A DNA stretch of 64,000 nt from Prevotella sp. E9-3 (GCF_022024015.1 NZ_CP091786.1:1798001-1862000), one strand, 5' to 3'. Shown: positions 53,805-61,960, counted from the stretch's first letter. The notes: generated by a model from the sequence alone, not told the origin. Translations and numbers: made by a program.

Positions 53805-55793
53805 TCAGTTCGTCGGCTCAATGGTGAACACAAACTTGGTAGTGCCCTCGCCACGATCCTTAATATCGTCGCTGAACGATACGCTGGAGGCATTGCCGGT
53901 CCAGGTGCTGCCCGACCAGCCTTCGCCTGATGCTTGCCAACGCGATGTAGTCACTTCAATCTTGGTGAAGTTGCCGAGGGTGGTGGTAAATGTTCCGCCT
54001 CCCTTGAAATTCTTTTCATCGAAGTCTATATCGCCGGCAGTTATAGTGACACCGTCCTTGGTGAAAGAATTTCCACTGCCGGTTATATCATCGTAGTTCC
54101 ACGTTACGGTGATGGGGCCAGCCGGCTTTGCCTTCTTCTCCACCTTCACGCCGATGACTTTCTTCGTGCCGGTGTAGGTGACGGTGACGGTCTGGCCCTT
54201 CGTCACGTCGGCGTTGGGAGAGGCGGTCCACTCAGGCTGGGCGGGAGGCTCGGGGTTGACGCCGTCGGCGAAGGTGACGGCGTAGGTGGGCTCGGCGGCG
54301 ATGTTGACGGTGAGGGCGTTGGTGGCCAGGATGTCGCCGTCGCTGAAGTTCTCTTCGTCGTTGTCGCTGTCGTTGCCGCGCACGTAGTAGTAGACGTAGG
54401 CCTGGCCCTCAGCGAGGTGGGTGGCGGTGGGCACGTCGGCTGTCCACTTGTCGGCGGCGAGGGCCAGCAGGGCGGCGTCGTCGAGGGCGGTCGGGCTGAC
54501 GTAGTACATCACGGTGCCCTGGGCGGTCGTGGTCTCGCCGATGTTGGCCACGGTGCCGGCGTTGACGATGGCGCCGTCGGTGGTGGCGGGCACGTCATTG
54601 ATGGCGGTGGGGGCTGCGGTGAGCGCGGCCTGCGGGAAGTACTCGGGCTCCAGTGTCACGTTGCCGCCGGGCATGGTGAACGTGCCGGTCTTCTTGTCCC
54701 AGGCGACCTTGGGGCCGGAGGGGATGACTGTCACGGTGCAGGCGGCGGTCTTCGTCGCGTCGTCGTTGCTGGTGACGGTGACGGTGGCCTCTCCTACTGC
54801 CAGGCACTTGGCATAGACGGTGAGCACGTCGGTGGCGGCTGTGCCAACCTCGGTGCTGCAGTTCTCGTCCTTATAGAGCTTCACCTTGTCGGCGCCCGCG
54901 GTGACGTTCCACTTCACGGTCGGGTCCGTAGCGTTGGTGGGGGCGACGGTGGCGGTCAGCGTCAGCGTCTCGCCGCCCACGGTCATCGAGGCTGCGGTCT
55001 GCGAGAGCGTCACGCTGTTGACAGCGACTTTCGGGTTGATGACAACCTTTTTCTTGCTTGTGACTTGAGTGGCAGTGATTGCATTGCTGCCGTCCGTCAG
55101 GATGTAATCAGACGACACGAAGTTCACGGAGGTGGCAAAGGCTTTTCCTGCGCTGCCGCCCAAGCCGGACTCGTAGCCGCCGCCGCCGCTGCCGCCGTTG
55201 CCGCCGTCGGCAGTCACGGTGCCGCCCTTGTAGTTCAGTGTGCCTGCGAAGGCATTGCCGCCGTTGCCGCCGTTGCCGCCGTTCTCCGCTTCGGAATAAC
55301 CGCCGTTGCCGCCGTTGCCGCCAGAAGCTTTCACGGTAGCGCCACCCAGTACGGTGACGTTGCCACTGATGGCTGCGGCACCATTGGCGCCATGGCCACC
55401 ATTTTCCGGGTCACCAGCACCGCCGTTGCCGCCTTTACCGCCAGTAGCCTGTACGGTGGCGCCGTCCTGTACGACGATGTTGCCAGTGATGGCTGCGCTG
55501 CCAGGGGTGCCGTTGCCGCCCGTATCGCCGCCGCCGCCGTTGCTGCCGGCCTTGCCGTTAACGACGAGCGTGCCGGGTCCTTTGACGGTGAGTGTGCCGC
55601 TGGTGATGTTGAGACCGTTGTTGATGGTGACGGTCACGCCGGTGGCGATGGTGACTTCCATGCTAGCCGACACGGTTACTGCGTTGAGCGTCGCGTTCGA
55701 CGAGTATGACGACGCGAGCTGGTCGGCCCACGCGCCCGTGACTGCCGTGATTAGCAGCGCGAGCGTCAGTATAGTTTTTTTAATTTGTATCAT
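53805..55793 (-). CDS. Gly-rich repeat secreted protein with BIG2 domain
   Basis: A 662-residue exported protein (signal MIQIKKTILTLALLITAVTGAWA, its core identical to its neighbours). After a short beta-helix-like start (SASMEVTIATGVTVTINNGLNI), a long Gly/Asn-rich block of GGNGGNGG repeats runs over about residues 75-225. Next come a BIG2 domain (about 255-345: SVTLSQTAASMTVGGETLTLTATVAPTNATDPTVKWNV), an FTMPGGNVTLEPEYF segment (about 365-385), the shared YYVRGNDSDN module (about 385-497) and a C-terminal beta-domain. The Gly-rich block resembles parallel beta-helix adhesins. It carries no sorting-type tail. Function is unknown; surface display is inferred. Confidence 0.75.
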   Translation of the reverse strand: MIQIKKTILTLALLITAVTGAWADQLASSYSSNATLNAVTVSASMEVTIATGVTVTINNGLNITSGTLTVKGPGTLVVNGKAGSNGGGGDTGGNGTPGSAAITGNIVVQDGATVQATGGKGGNGGAGDPENGGHGANGAAAISGNVTVLGGATVKASGGNGGNGGYSEAENGGNGGNGGNAFAGTLNYKGGTVTADGGNGGSGGGGYESGLGGSAGKAFATSVNFVSSDYILTDGSNAITATQVTSKKKVVINPKVAVNSVTLSQTAASMTVGGETLTLTATVAPTNATDPTVKWNVTAGADKVKLYKDENCSTEVGTAATDVLTVYAKCLAVGEATVTVTSNDDATKTAACTVTVIPSGPKVAWDKKTGTFTMPGGNVTLEPEYFPQAALTAAPTAINDVPATTDGAIVNAGTVANIGETTTAQGTVMYYVSPTALDDAALLALAADKWTADVPTATHLAEGQAYVYYYVRGNDSDNDEENFSDGDILATNALTVNIAAEPTYAVTFADGVNPEPPAQPEWTASPNADVTKGQTVTVTYTGTKKVIGVKVEKKAKPAGPITVTWNYDDITGSGNSFTKDGVTITAGDIDFDEKNFKGGGTFTTTLGNFTKIEVTTSRWQASGEGWSGSTWTGNASSVSFSDDIKDRGEGTTKFVFTIEPTN

Positions 55794-55835
55794 AATCTTA
55801 ATGTTTTAATTCGTTTCTTTGTTCTTGATTCTATT

Positions 55836-55901
55836 CACTCCCCTCCCTCAGCAGGCGATTTAGTCCTTAAGCGGACAAAATCTTCAAGGTCGGGGGTGGG
55901 T
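55836..55901. repeat. Broken copy of a CCCCGACC/GAGGGGAG-type repeat
   Basis: Between the genes at 53805 and 55902, on the minus strand, GACCCACCCCCGACC and AGGGAGGGGAGT are split by about 38 unrelated bases. The intact, related form CACCCCCGACCCCTCTCC...GAGGGG is inside the fimbrillin gene at 63506. Confidence 0.5.
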
Positions 55902-56909
55902 CTATTCGGGCGTTACCGGCGTTACGTCGCTGCCCTCTGCCGGCTGCTCCAGTTGGTACTGCTTCGTGTCGTCCACCTTCTTCGTGGCGTCCACGGCGTT
56001 ACCCTGTGCGTCCAGCAGGCGCTGCGTCTGGTACAGCAGCTCGTTGTCCTCCGTCACCGTCCAGCCGGCATTCTCGTCGGGGTGCTGCCCCACGGCCTTC
56101 TTCCACGTTTCGTTCGTGGTGAAGTAGAACGATATCGCGTCCGTTATCTTCACCTTCTTCAGCTTGGCCTTGGGGAACACCTGCTGCACGTAGTACTCCT
56201 GGTCCTGATTGATGACGTCGATGGCGTGGTCGTAGGGGCTCGCGCCCTGCTGCTGCTCCACCACGGCGAAGGCGTTGACGACCATCACCGTCTCCACATA
56301 CACCAGGTCGGCGGCCACGCGGGCCCTCTGCATGGCCTGCGCGTCGATGCCCGCCTGCTGCTCGTTGCGCTGGGCAATGAGCGTCTGCACCTGCTGGTTC
56401 TCGGTCTTCAGCTGGCCGACCAGCGAGGTTATCGCGAGCGTGGTGCAGTCGTCCGACAGGGGCTGCACTTCGAGCTGCTGGATGAGCTGGGCGATGTGGG
56501 TGGACTCCAGCTCGTAGTTCTCCGTCACGCTCACCTGATAGTCGCGCATGGCCTGCAGCACGCGGGGTGCCGCCTCCTTCTGCGCAGCGGTGCCCACGCG
56601 GCCCAGCGCCTCGACCATGGTGCGCAGACCGATGTAGGTGTTGTCGCGCACCTGGTCGGCCTCGGCTATCTGCTCCGTCAGCGGGCTGCGCGTGATGGTG
56701 CGGTAGGCCACGTCCTCGGCCTGTACGGCGGCCACGAGTGCCGTGTTCTGACTGACGATCATTGCCGGGCAGTCCTCCCCCAGTTCGGTCACGATGAGCG
56801 TCTGCACGCGCTCCTGAAACCGCTGCATCCACGAGAGGTGGGCGGCGTGGGGAGCGTGACTCGCCTTGTTGATAAAGGCGTTGATTTGATGAAATCTTGT
56901 AGTTGCCAT
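55902..56909 (-). CDS. DUF6261 family protein
   Basis: A 335-residue protein with no signal peptide and no obvious membrane segment, rich in Gln, Ala and Glu and largely helical. It matches in my memory the Bacteroidetes family annotated DUF6261 (N-terminus MATTRFHQINAFINKASHAPHAAHLSW). The middle (about residues 95-230) reads like helical hairpins; the C-terminus ends in an acidic, Pro-rich tail. The function is unknown. It is the only likely cytoplasmic protein among the surface genes. Confidence 0.6.
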   Translation of the reverse strand: MATTRFHQINAFINKASHAPHAAHLSWMQRFQERVQTLIVTELGEDCPAMIVSQNTALVAAVQAEDVAYRTITRSPLTEQIAEADQVRDNTYIGLRTMVEALGRVGTAAQKEAAPRVLQAMRDYQVSVTENYELESTHIAQLIQQLEVQPLSDDCTTLAITSLVGQLKTENQQVQTLIAQRNEQQAGIDAQAMQRARVAADLVYVETVMVVNAFAVVEQQQGASPYDHAIDVINQDQEYYVQQVFPKAKLKKVKITDAISFYFTTNETWKKAVGQHPDENAGWTVTEDNELLYQTQRLLDAQGNAVDATKKVDDTKQYQLEQPAEGSDVTPVTPE

Positions 56910-56941
56910 ATTGTTTTACGTTTAATTTTGATTTTTATTTT

Positions 56942-57185
56942 AACATATAATTACCATTAATTGCCCATTAATTTAATTCATGACTAATTCGTGGTAATTC
57001 GTGTTCATCTTTAACATATAATTTCCATGTAATTGACCATGTAATTGCCCATTAATTATCATTAATGAAAAATTCGTGTTCAATTCGTGGCAATTCGTGT
57101 TTATCTTAAACATATAATTTCCATGTAATTGCCCATTAATTATCATTAATGAAAAATTCGTGTTCAATTCGTGGTAATTCGTGTT
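56942..57185. repeat. AACATATAAT / AATTCGTG tandem repeats
   Basis: Three imperfect copies (starting at 56942, 57013 and 57109) of a unit of 71-96 bases, running AACATATAATTxCCAT...GTAATTGCCCATTAAT...AATTCGTGTTCAATTCGTGGTAATTCGTG. They fill the upstream part of the 613-base gap between the genes at 55902 and 57523. The AATTCGTG motif is shared with the CCACGAAT elements. Confidence 0.85.
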
Positions 57186-57235
57186 AGAAAAACTTCGACG
57201 AATCCCGATTTCCGTGGCGTAAATCCGAGTTTCGA

Positions 57236-57410
57236 GCCTCGGGCGGTGCTTCACCGCAGCGGAAGAGCAAGCTTTTTGCCCCGAAATGCCGATTTCCGCA
57301 TCGGAAGAGCAAGTTTTTTGCCCCGAAATGCCGATTTCCGCATCGGAAGAGCCGTTTTTTCGCCTCGGGCAGCGGATTTCCGCAGCGGAAATCCATGTTT
57401 TTTGCCTCGG
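57236..57410. repeat. 42-bp tandem repeat array with hairpin and T-tract in each unit
   Basis: Two near-identical 42-base units start at 57278 and 57320 (GCCCCGAAATGCCGATTTCC), flanked by degenerate ones. Each holds a small TTCCG-CAT-CGGAA hairpin followed by GAGC(AAG)TTTTTT, much like a mini terminator. A 162-residue open frame over the region on the minus strand (56973-57461) encodes DAEIGISGQKTCSS repeats and is probably not a gene. Confidence 0.85.
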
Positions 57411-57500
57411 GCTGAGCTTCTCCGCCCCATAGGAGCACTCCTTTCTCGCCATCGTCGTCATCGTTCACGTCGTTTTTTCTCGTTTCCTATACATTATATA

Positions 57501-57520
57501 TATATACGCGCGAGAGGGGG
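57501..57520 (-). promoter_or_regulatory. CGCGCGAGAGGGG element, copy 3
   Basis: TATATACGCGCGAGAGGGGG lies two bases past the stop codon of the gene at 57523-60018. Here no gene start follows within 590 bases downstream on the minus strand, so the element is tied to gene ends more than gene starts. Confidence 0.65.
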
Positions 57521-57522
57521 AA

Positions 57523-60018
57523 TTACTCTGCATCCACCAGGTAGAACCCGATGCTTATCACATTTGCGCCGACGAAATCTTCAGTAAGCGGCAGCAGCTT
57601 ATCCGTCGAGGCGGCACTGCCCGTCCAGGTGACTTTATAAATATTGTTCGTTTCATCTTCAGAATATGCCCATCCAGTGCCGAGATTTGCATTATACCAA
57701 CCACTATCACCTACGGCTTTCATCTCGATCTTTGTGAACACCTTGCTGGCCGGTGCCGTGAAGGTAAAGCCGCCGAGAGCGTACACTTGGAAACTGATGC
57801 CATCCGTCTTCGGATCTCCGTTATCATTCCACATGGCATATATATCTTCTCCGTCATTAGCACTCAGCGTGATGCCCTCCTTCGTATATGACATGTAGGT
57901 GCCCTCGACATCAATGTCGGTGGCGTTCGAAGCGTCCCATACGATGTCGGCCACGGGAACCTCAATGGGCGTAGCCGCAATCTCGCTGTCGCTGTGCGTG
58001 TCGTCGCCCTTCACGTAATACCAAACATATACCGTGCCACTGGCGGTGATGTCCTTAGCCGTGGGCACGTCGGCGCTGAAGCCATCCGTCGAGGCAGGCT
58101 TCGTGTTCGTCGTGGTCACTGCATACCAGAGCGTGCCGCCGTCGGCCACGCCACCGCTAACCAGCGCCGTGTTCTTGCCAACGCCAACAATCGCCGCACC
58201 CGTCGGCGCCGTCGTCACCGCAGCCGGTTCCTTCGCCGGCTCCGCGTCGGTCGTAGCCACCTCGCGAACCAGGCGGACACTGTACCCCTGGCGCCGATTG
58301 CCGGAGTTCGTGGGCATCAGAAAGCCCGAATTTAAGGACAAGCGGTACGCGGTCCACCCGTCATAAGGCGTAGCAGACCAGTAGTTGCCGTTCGTGCCCG
58401 TATTGCTCACGTTCGAGCCTTTCCGGTCGCCTGCAGCCGGCAGGAACACACAGCCAGCAGACTCCATCTTAGTCCAATCTGCAACGGTGTAGCTGTTGCC
58501 ATTCCAGCCAGTGTCGTCTGTTGCGTTGACACCTGTCGGAGCAGTTACGCCGTCGGGGTGAGTATAGGTGTCGGGGAAGAGGATAATGCCCCCCACATTG
58601 TTTACCTTAGCCTTGGCATAGCGGCCGTTCTCGGTGCCGCCCACGGTAGATGCACTGCGGGTGTCGAACAGATATGACCACTCGTCCTTGCTCAGCGTGA
58701 ACCAGCCTGTGCCCATCGTTGCGCCCCAATCCACGAAGTTGCCGGAATAATCAGTGTTGTATGTAGAAGTATTCATACCGTATGTGTCTGCAGATGTGCT
58801 CCAGCCGAACTTGTCCCATGCGTCTGCGCTGTAGCTTGTGTAATAGTCATACTGGTTGTCGAAGAAACTCCATGTGCCCGATGCGTAGCGCAGGTTACCC
58901 TTGGAGAAATAAACCTGCTTGCCATCGCTGACGCTGAACACGCCGCTGAGGGCCCCGTCGGGAACGCTGGGAGCAGCAGCCTCGCTTGTAGCCTTCACGC
59001 CCTTCACCTTCAGTCGTCCGTTGTACTGCAGCGTCACGGTCTCCGAGCCGTCGCCCTTCAGGCCGCCGATGGGCAGCGCCTGGGCCTGGCCCTCGCCCAC
59101 CTTCACCGTCCACTTGTCGGCATCCTTCACGCCGTCCTTCAGAGAAACGGTGTAGCCGGAGGAGGCGGCGGCTGCATACTCCAATTCAATGTCGTCTATA
59201 TAAAGATAGTCATTAGCCTTACCCTTGCCAGGATAGGCATTGGTATAGGCATTGATAAGGATGTAGGCAGGAGCGACATCGTTGTCCGTGTAATTGAAAG
59301 GAATAGTTATTTGCTCCCACTCGCCATTATTATAGGCTATTTCTTGCTCGGCAGATGCTACGACCAACGCTTTATTGTCATCGTTGTCATGTTCAGCCAG
59401 GTTGTATGCTACATAGTCTGCATCGCCATGAATGGTGGCAGAGAACTTGGCAGTGGCATAATTGCCATAGCCGGTGCCTCCCTGCACATACTTCACCCAT
59501 ACCTTTATAGCCGTAGGCTTGCCTGTGAATGGCATGGCGCAGGGATTGGTGAAATTATTTTTGGTATTGCTGCCATCGCGATCAGAATAGATGTAGTTTT
59601 GATTACTTGTAGAAGACGTAGCACCAAAATGTATGCGTCCTGAGGTCAAAATGCCTATGTTTATCACACCCATTACACTCTTTGTCCAAATGGAACAGGA
59701 ATACTGTCCGGAGGAACCTGGGCGCACGTCGGTGGAGCGTTTTAACTGTTTGCCGCCCATAATACCATTCATGCTACCATCAGATGTTGCATTAGAGTTC
59801 CAATAATTGGGCATATCTTCTCCATCGTAAGTCCACGTTTCGAAATCACCATTGGGTATCGTGGTGATTTCCGTCTGTGCCCATGCGCCCGTCGCCGCCG
59901 TCAAGAGCAGCGCGAGCAGAAGTAATAATTTGTTTTTGACCTGCGGTCGAAATTTCTCACGCTCGGCAAAGCTCAAGCCCGCTTGGCTTTGCTCTCTCTT
60001 AATCGAAATTTTCTTCAT
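57523..60018 (-). CDS. PCMD-type surface protein with internal FISUMP domain
   Basis: An 831-residue exported protein. The n-region of its signal is long and charged (MKKISIKREQSQAGLSFAEREKFRPQVKNK), followed by LLLLLALLLTAATGAWAQ. Domains: a PCMD-like N-terminal module (IPNGDFETWTYDGEDMPNYWNSN, about residues 50-285); a YTVSLKDG beta-segment; a FISUMP/SUMF-like domain (about 365-585: FSKGNLRYASGTWSFFDNQYDYY, GCVFLPAAGDRKG, NYWSATPYDGWTAYRLSLNSG, GYSVRLVRE); the shared YYVKGDDTHSDSE module (about 598-686); and a C-terminal beta-domain. Carbohydrate-related PCMD domains occur in polysaccharide loci. Its function is unknown; surface display is inferred. Confidence 0.8.
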   Translation of the reverse strand: MKKISIKREQSQAGLSFAEREKFRPQVKNKLLLLLALLLTAATGAWAQTEITTIPNGDFETWTYDGEDMPNYWNSNATSDGSMNGIMGGKQLKRSTDVRPGSSGQYSCSIWTKSVMGVINIGILTSGRIHFGATSSTSNQNYIYSDRDGSNTKNNFTNPCAMPFTGKPTAIKVWVKYVQGGTGYGNYATAKFSATIHGDADYVAYNLAEHDNDDNKALVVASAEQEIAYNNGEWEQITIPFNYTDNDVAPAYILINAYTNAYPGKGKANDYLYIDDIELEYAAAASSGYTVSLKDGVKDADKWTVKVGEGQAQALPIGGLKGDGSETVTLQYNGRLKVKGVKATSEAAAPSVPDGALSGVFSVSDGKQVYFSKGNLRYASGTWSFFDNQYDYYTSYSADAWDKFGWSTSADTYGMNTSTYNTDYSGNFVDWGATMGTGWFTLSKDEWSYLFDTRSASTVGGTENGRYAKAKVNNVGGIILFPDTYTHPDGVTAPTGVNATDDTGWNGNSYTVADWTKMESAGCVFLPAAGDRKGSNVSNTGTNGNYWSATPYDGWTAYRLSLNSGFLMPTNSGNRRQGYSVRLVREVATTDAEPAKEPAAVTTAPTGAAIVGVGKNTALVSGGVADGGTLWYAVTTTNTKPASTDGFSADVPTAKDITASGTVYVWYYVKGDDTHSDSEIAATPIEVPVADIVWDASNATDIDVEGTYMSYTKEGITLSANDGEDIYAMWNDNGDPKTDGISFQVYALGGFTFTAPASKVFTKIEMKAVGDSGWYNANLGTGWAYSEDETNNIYKVTWTGSAASTDKLLPLTEDFVGANVISIGFYLVDAE

Positions 60019-60084
60019 AATTTTTAAGTTTTAAAAATGTTAATAATTAAGTGAATTATATATATGTTTTCTTTTTGTCTCGAC

Positions 60085-60140
60085 CACGGATTATTCGGAT
60101 TCATCTTCCTATCCGTCTCATCCGCGTGATCCTTCTTCGT
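60085..60140. repeat. Degenerate CCACGGATT / ATCCGCGTGAT element
   Basis: Upstream of the gene at 57523, CCACGGATTATTCGG and ATCCGCGTGATCC form a weak inverted pair similar to the nested insert at 50105-50181. The rest of the gap 60019-60191 is A/T-rich, with nothing else seen. Confidence 0.4.
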
Positions 60141-60191
60141 TTCATCTTGTCTCAGTAAGTTAAAGATCGCTTATTTAATTTCTCTCGTCGG

Positions 60192-60347
60192 CTATTTGTA
60201 ATGGAAGGGCCAGCCGAAATGCTGGCAGCAGTAGAACTCTCCCTCCTCGTCGATGGCATCGCCGGGAAAGGCAAACGACGTCTGCCGTCCGCATTTGGGG
60301 CAGCAGACAGTCTTGCGCTTTTGTTCTTCTATAGAATCCTTTATCAT
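60192..60347 (-). CDS. 51-residue zinc-ribbon-like protein
   Basis: A short gene that is easy to miss: 51 residues, MIKDSIEEQKRKTVCCPKCGRQTSF then AFPGDAIDEEGEFYCCQHFGWPFHYK. CCPKCG and YCCQHFGWPFHY look like two halves of a zinc ribbon. Codon usage and a TATATTTG box on the minus strand (60453-60460, 106 bases upstream) support it as a gene. The AraC regulator lies upstream, separated by a terminator. The function is unknown; nucleic-acid or protein binding is an inference. Confidence 0.55.
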   Translation of the reverse strand: MIKDSIEEQKRKTVCCPKCGRQTSFAFPGDAIDEEGEFYCCQHFGWPFHYK

Positions 60348-60452
60348 TTGTTTTAGTTAGATCTGAATCGTAATGAAAGACCTTTTGGTAAAGGTGTCGT
60401 TATTAGATAAACCTCCTACCTTGCGGCAGAAGGTTTTCTCCTTTTTGGTGTA

Positions 60453-60460
60453 CAAATATA
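60453..60460 (-). promoter_or_regulatory. TAnnTTTG promoter box for the zinc-ribbon gene
   Basis: TATATTTG on the minus strand, 106 bases before the start of the 51-residue gene, matches the Bacteroidetes -7 element. It overlaps the T-rich tail of the AraC terminator. Confidence 0.45.
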
Positions 60461-60465
60461 ATAAA

Positions 60466-60496
60466 TTCCCCTTGAAAGAACGACAATCAAGGGGAA
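60466..60496 (-). terminator. Terminator after the AraC regulator gene
   Basis: A 10-bp stem (TTCCCCTTGA at 60466-60475 with TCAAGGGGAA at 60487-60496) has an 11-base loop; on the minus strand it is followed by the T-rich TTTATTATATTTG. Confidence 0.7.
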
Positions 60497-60575
60497 CCTA
60501 CCGGTTATTTTTTACGATTTTGAAGCAGATTTTACGATTCTGAAGCTATCACAGCCCCAAAACGCTACTCCAACC

Positions 60576-61808
60576 CTACTCAGCGATGAGACGCAGCCAT
60601 TCCGTCGCCGTTGTATGCATGACCTGCTTAAAGGCACCGTTGAACGTGCTGTAGCTGCGGAAACCACTATCAAGGGACAGCTGCTGAACGGACACGGGCT
60701 GGTGCGCGGCGGCACGCTCCTGGCAGAGACTGACGAAGTGGCGGATACGCAGGTCGTTGATATAAGCGTTGTAAGTGATGCCCTGCAGGGCGAAGTGCTT
60801 GCTCAGGTACGAGCGGTTGACGCCAATCAGCGTGGCCAGCTGCGTGAGGGAGAGGTCGTACTGCAGATAGAGCTGCGGCTCCTCGCAATGCTGTCTGAGC
60901 AACGGCCCGATGTTATTGCGAACGGACAGCGAGGTGTCAGCCTCTTCCGTCTCTTCCGTAGCGATCATCGTATCTATCGCATCGCTATCGTCGATTGGTG
61001 TAGCGTCTGCAACGACGATATTCTCCGATGAAATGGGAACGTTTTCATGCAGCCGAGAACAGAGGCCAAACAGGTTTGGACTATGCCGAGGCAAGGAAAA
61101 GGTCGGATGAAATCCAAGATTTAGATCCTGCAGCGTCTCCACGCGCCATAGCAGATAGGCCACGAGCGCGATGCCGCACAGCTGGATGATGAACTCGTAG
61201 GTGATGCTGCCGTAGCCCGTCACGTAATAGACGAACAGGAACATGATGACGGCCAGCACCAGCAGGCTCTGCCACACCTCCTTGTGCTCCAGGTCGGCAT
61301 AGTTGTCGCGCAGCCAGCGGCCGTACTGTCGCACCTCGAACACCATATATATCATAAAGCCGATGCTTGCCAGCAGGAAATAGCCCTGCATCCACGGCAT
61401 TAGGGCGTAACTGCGGGTCACCACACTCCACGCCATCAGGATTACGAGCGGCGCCACGGCCACCCACACGGGCCACAGCGGCCGGCGACGGTCTTGCAAC
61501 ATGCAGAGCATGACGACAAGGGCCACGGGGATGGTCAGCAGACAGTCGAGCAGTCCGCCGATGAGCATCCACAGCGCAGCCGCATCGCCATCGGCCATCA
61601 TGGTTCCCGGCCAGTACCACACGTGGCCCAAGGCGATGACCGCCAGGAACGCAGCCGTCCAGCGCCTGAGCCGCAATGGCGGCGTGACGTCGGCAGCAAA
61701 GGCGTTGCCCCGCCGGAACAACAGGTAAACACAGCCCAGCGCCGCCAGCACCGTGACGACGGCATATAGCATCACAAATATCGCATCTTCCTGTATCTGT
61801 TCGTACAT
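60576..61808 (-). CDS. Membrane-embedded AraC family transcription regulator
   Basis: A 410-residue regulator. The start at 61808 (MYEQIQEDAIFVMLYA) is preferred over an ATG at 61937, which would lie upstream of the promoter box. The N-terminal half has about six hydrophobic helices (about residues 10-235), so the protein is anchored in the membrane. A linker rich in Asp/Glu and Ser precedes the C-terminal AraC-type DNA-binding domain (about residues 305-410): two helix-turn-helix units with LATLIGVNRSYLSKHF and SLDSGFRSYSTFNGAFKQVMHTTATEWL. It lies next to fimbrial genes and may control surface-protein expression. The sensed signal is unknown. Confidence 0.88.
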   Translation of the reverse strand: MYEQIQEDAIFVMLYAVVTVLAALGCVYLLFRRGNAFAADVTPPLRLRRWTAAFLAVIALGHVWYWPGTMMADGDAAALWMLIGGLLDCLLTIPVALVVMLCMLQDRRRPLWPVWVAVAPLVILMAWSVVTRSYALMPWMQGYFLLASIGFMIYMVFEVRQYGRWLRDNYADLEHKEVWQSLLVLAVIMFLFVYYVTGYGSITYEFIIQLCGIALVAYLLWRVETLQDLNLGFHPTFSLPRHSPNLFGLCSRLHENVPISSENIVVADATPIDDSDAIDTMIATEETEEADTSLSVRNNIGPLLRQHCEEPQLYLQYDLSLTQLATLIGVNRSYLSKHFALQGITYNAYINDLRIRHFVSLCQERAAAHQPVSVQQLSLDSGFRSYSTFNGAFKQVMHTTATEWLRLIAE

Positions 61809-61839
61809 ATCGTTAAGCGTTTTTGTAGTCTTTTGCCTG

Positions 61840-61847
61840 CAAAAGTA
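61840..61847 (-). promoter_or_regulatory. TAnnTTTG promoter box for the AraC regulator
   Basis: TACTTTTG on the minus strand, 32 bases before the start codon, matches the Bacteroidetes -7 element and supports the 61808 start. Confidence 0.6.
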
Positions 61848-61891
61848 TGCATTATTTCTGAAAACAATGCACCTATGAATAAAAATAATAA

Positions 61892-61917
61892 GAGCCGAGG
61901 CGGAAAAACCTCGGCTC
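61892..61917 (-). terminator. Terminator after the FimB/Mfa2 gene
   Basis: A perfect 9-bp stem, GAGCCGAGG with CCTCGGCTC, has an 8-base loop. On the minus strand it is followed by TTATTATTTTTATT, a good T-rich tail. Confidence 0.85.
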
Positions 61918-61960
61918 CCGATCCTATCAGGAGACAAGTGAACGCGCGGCAGGGGACAAG

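Noticed and set aside
53934..55709. 591-residue plus-strand open frame
   Set aside because: Antisense to the Gly-rich gene; low-complexity and without family features.
57236..57410. Possible CRISPR array
   Set aside because: The 42-bp units are contiguous, with no unique spacers and no cas genes.
56973..57461. 162-residue minus-strand open frame of DAEIGISGQKTCSS repeats
   Set aside because: It translates tandem repeats and the AATTCGTG repeats, with no start signal; I treat the region as repeats.
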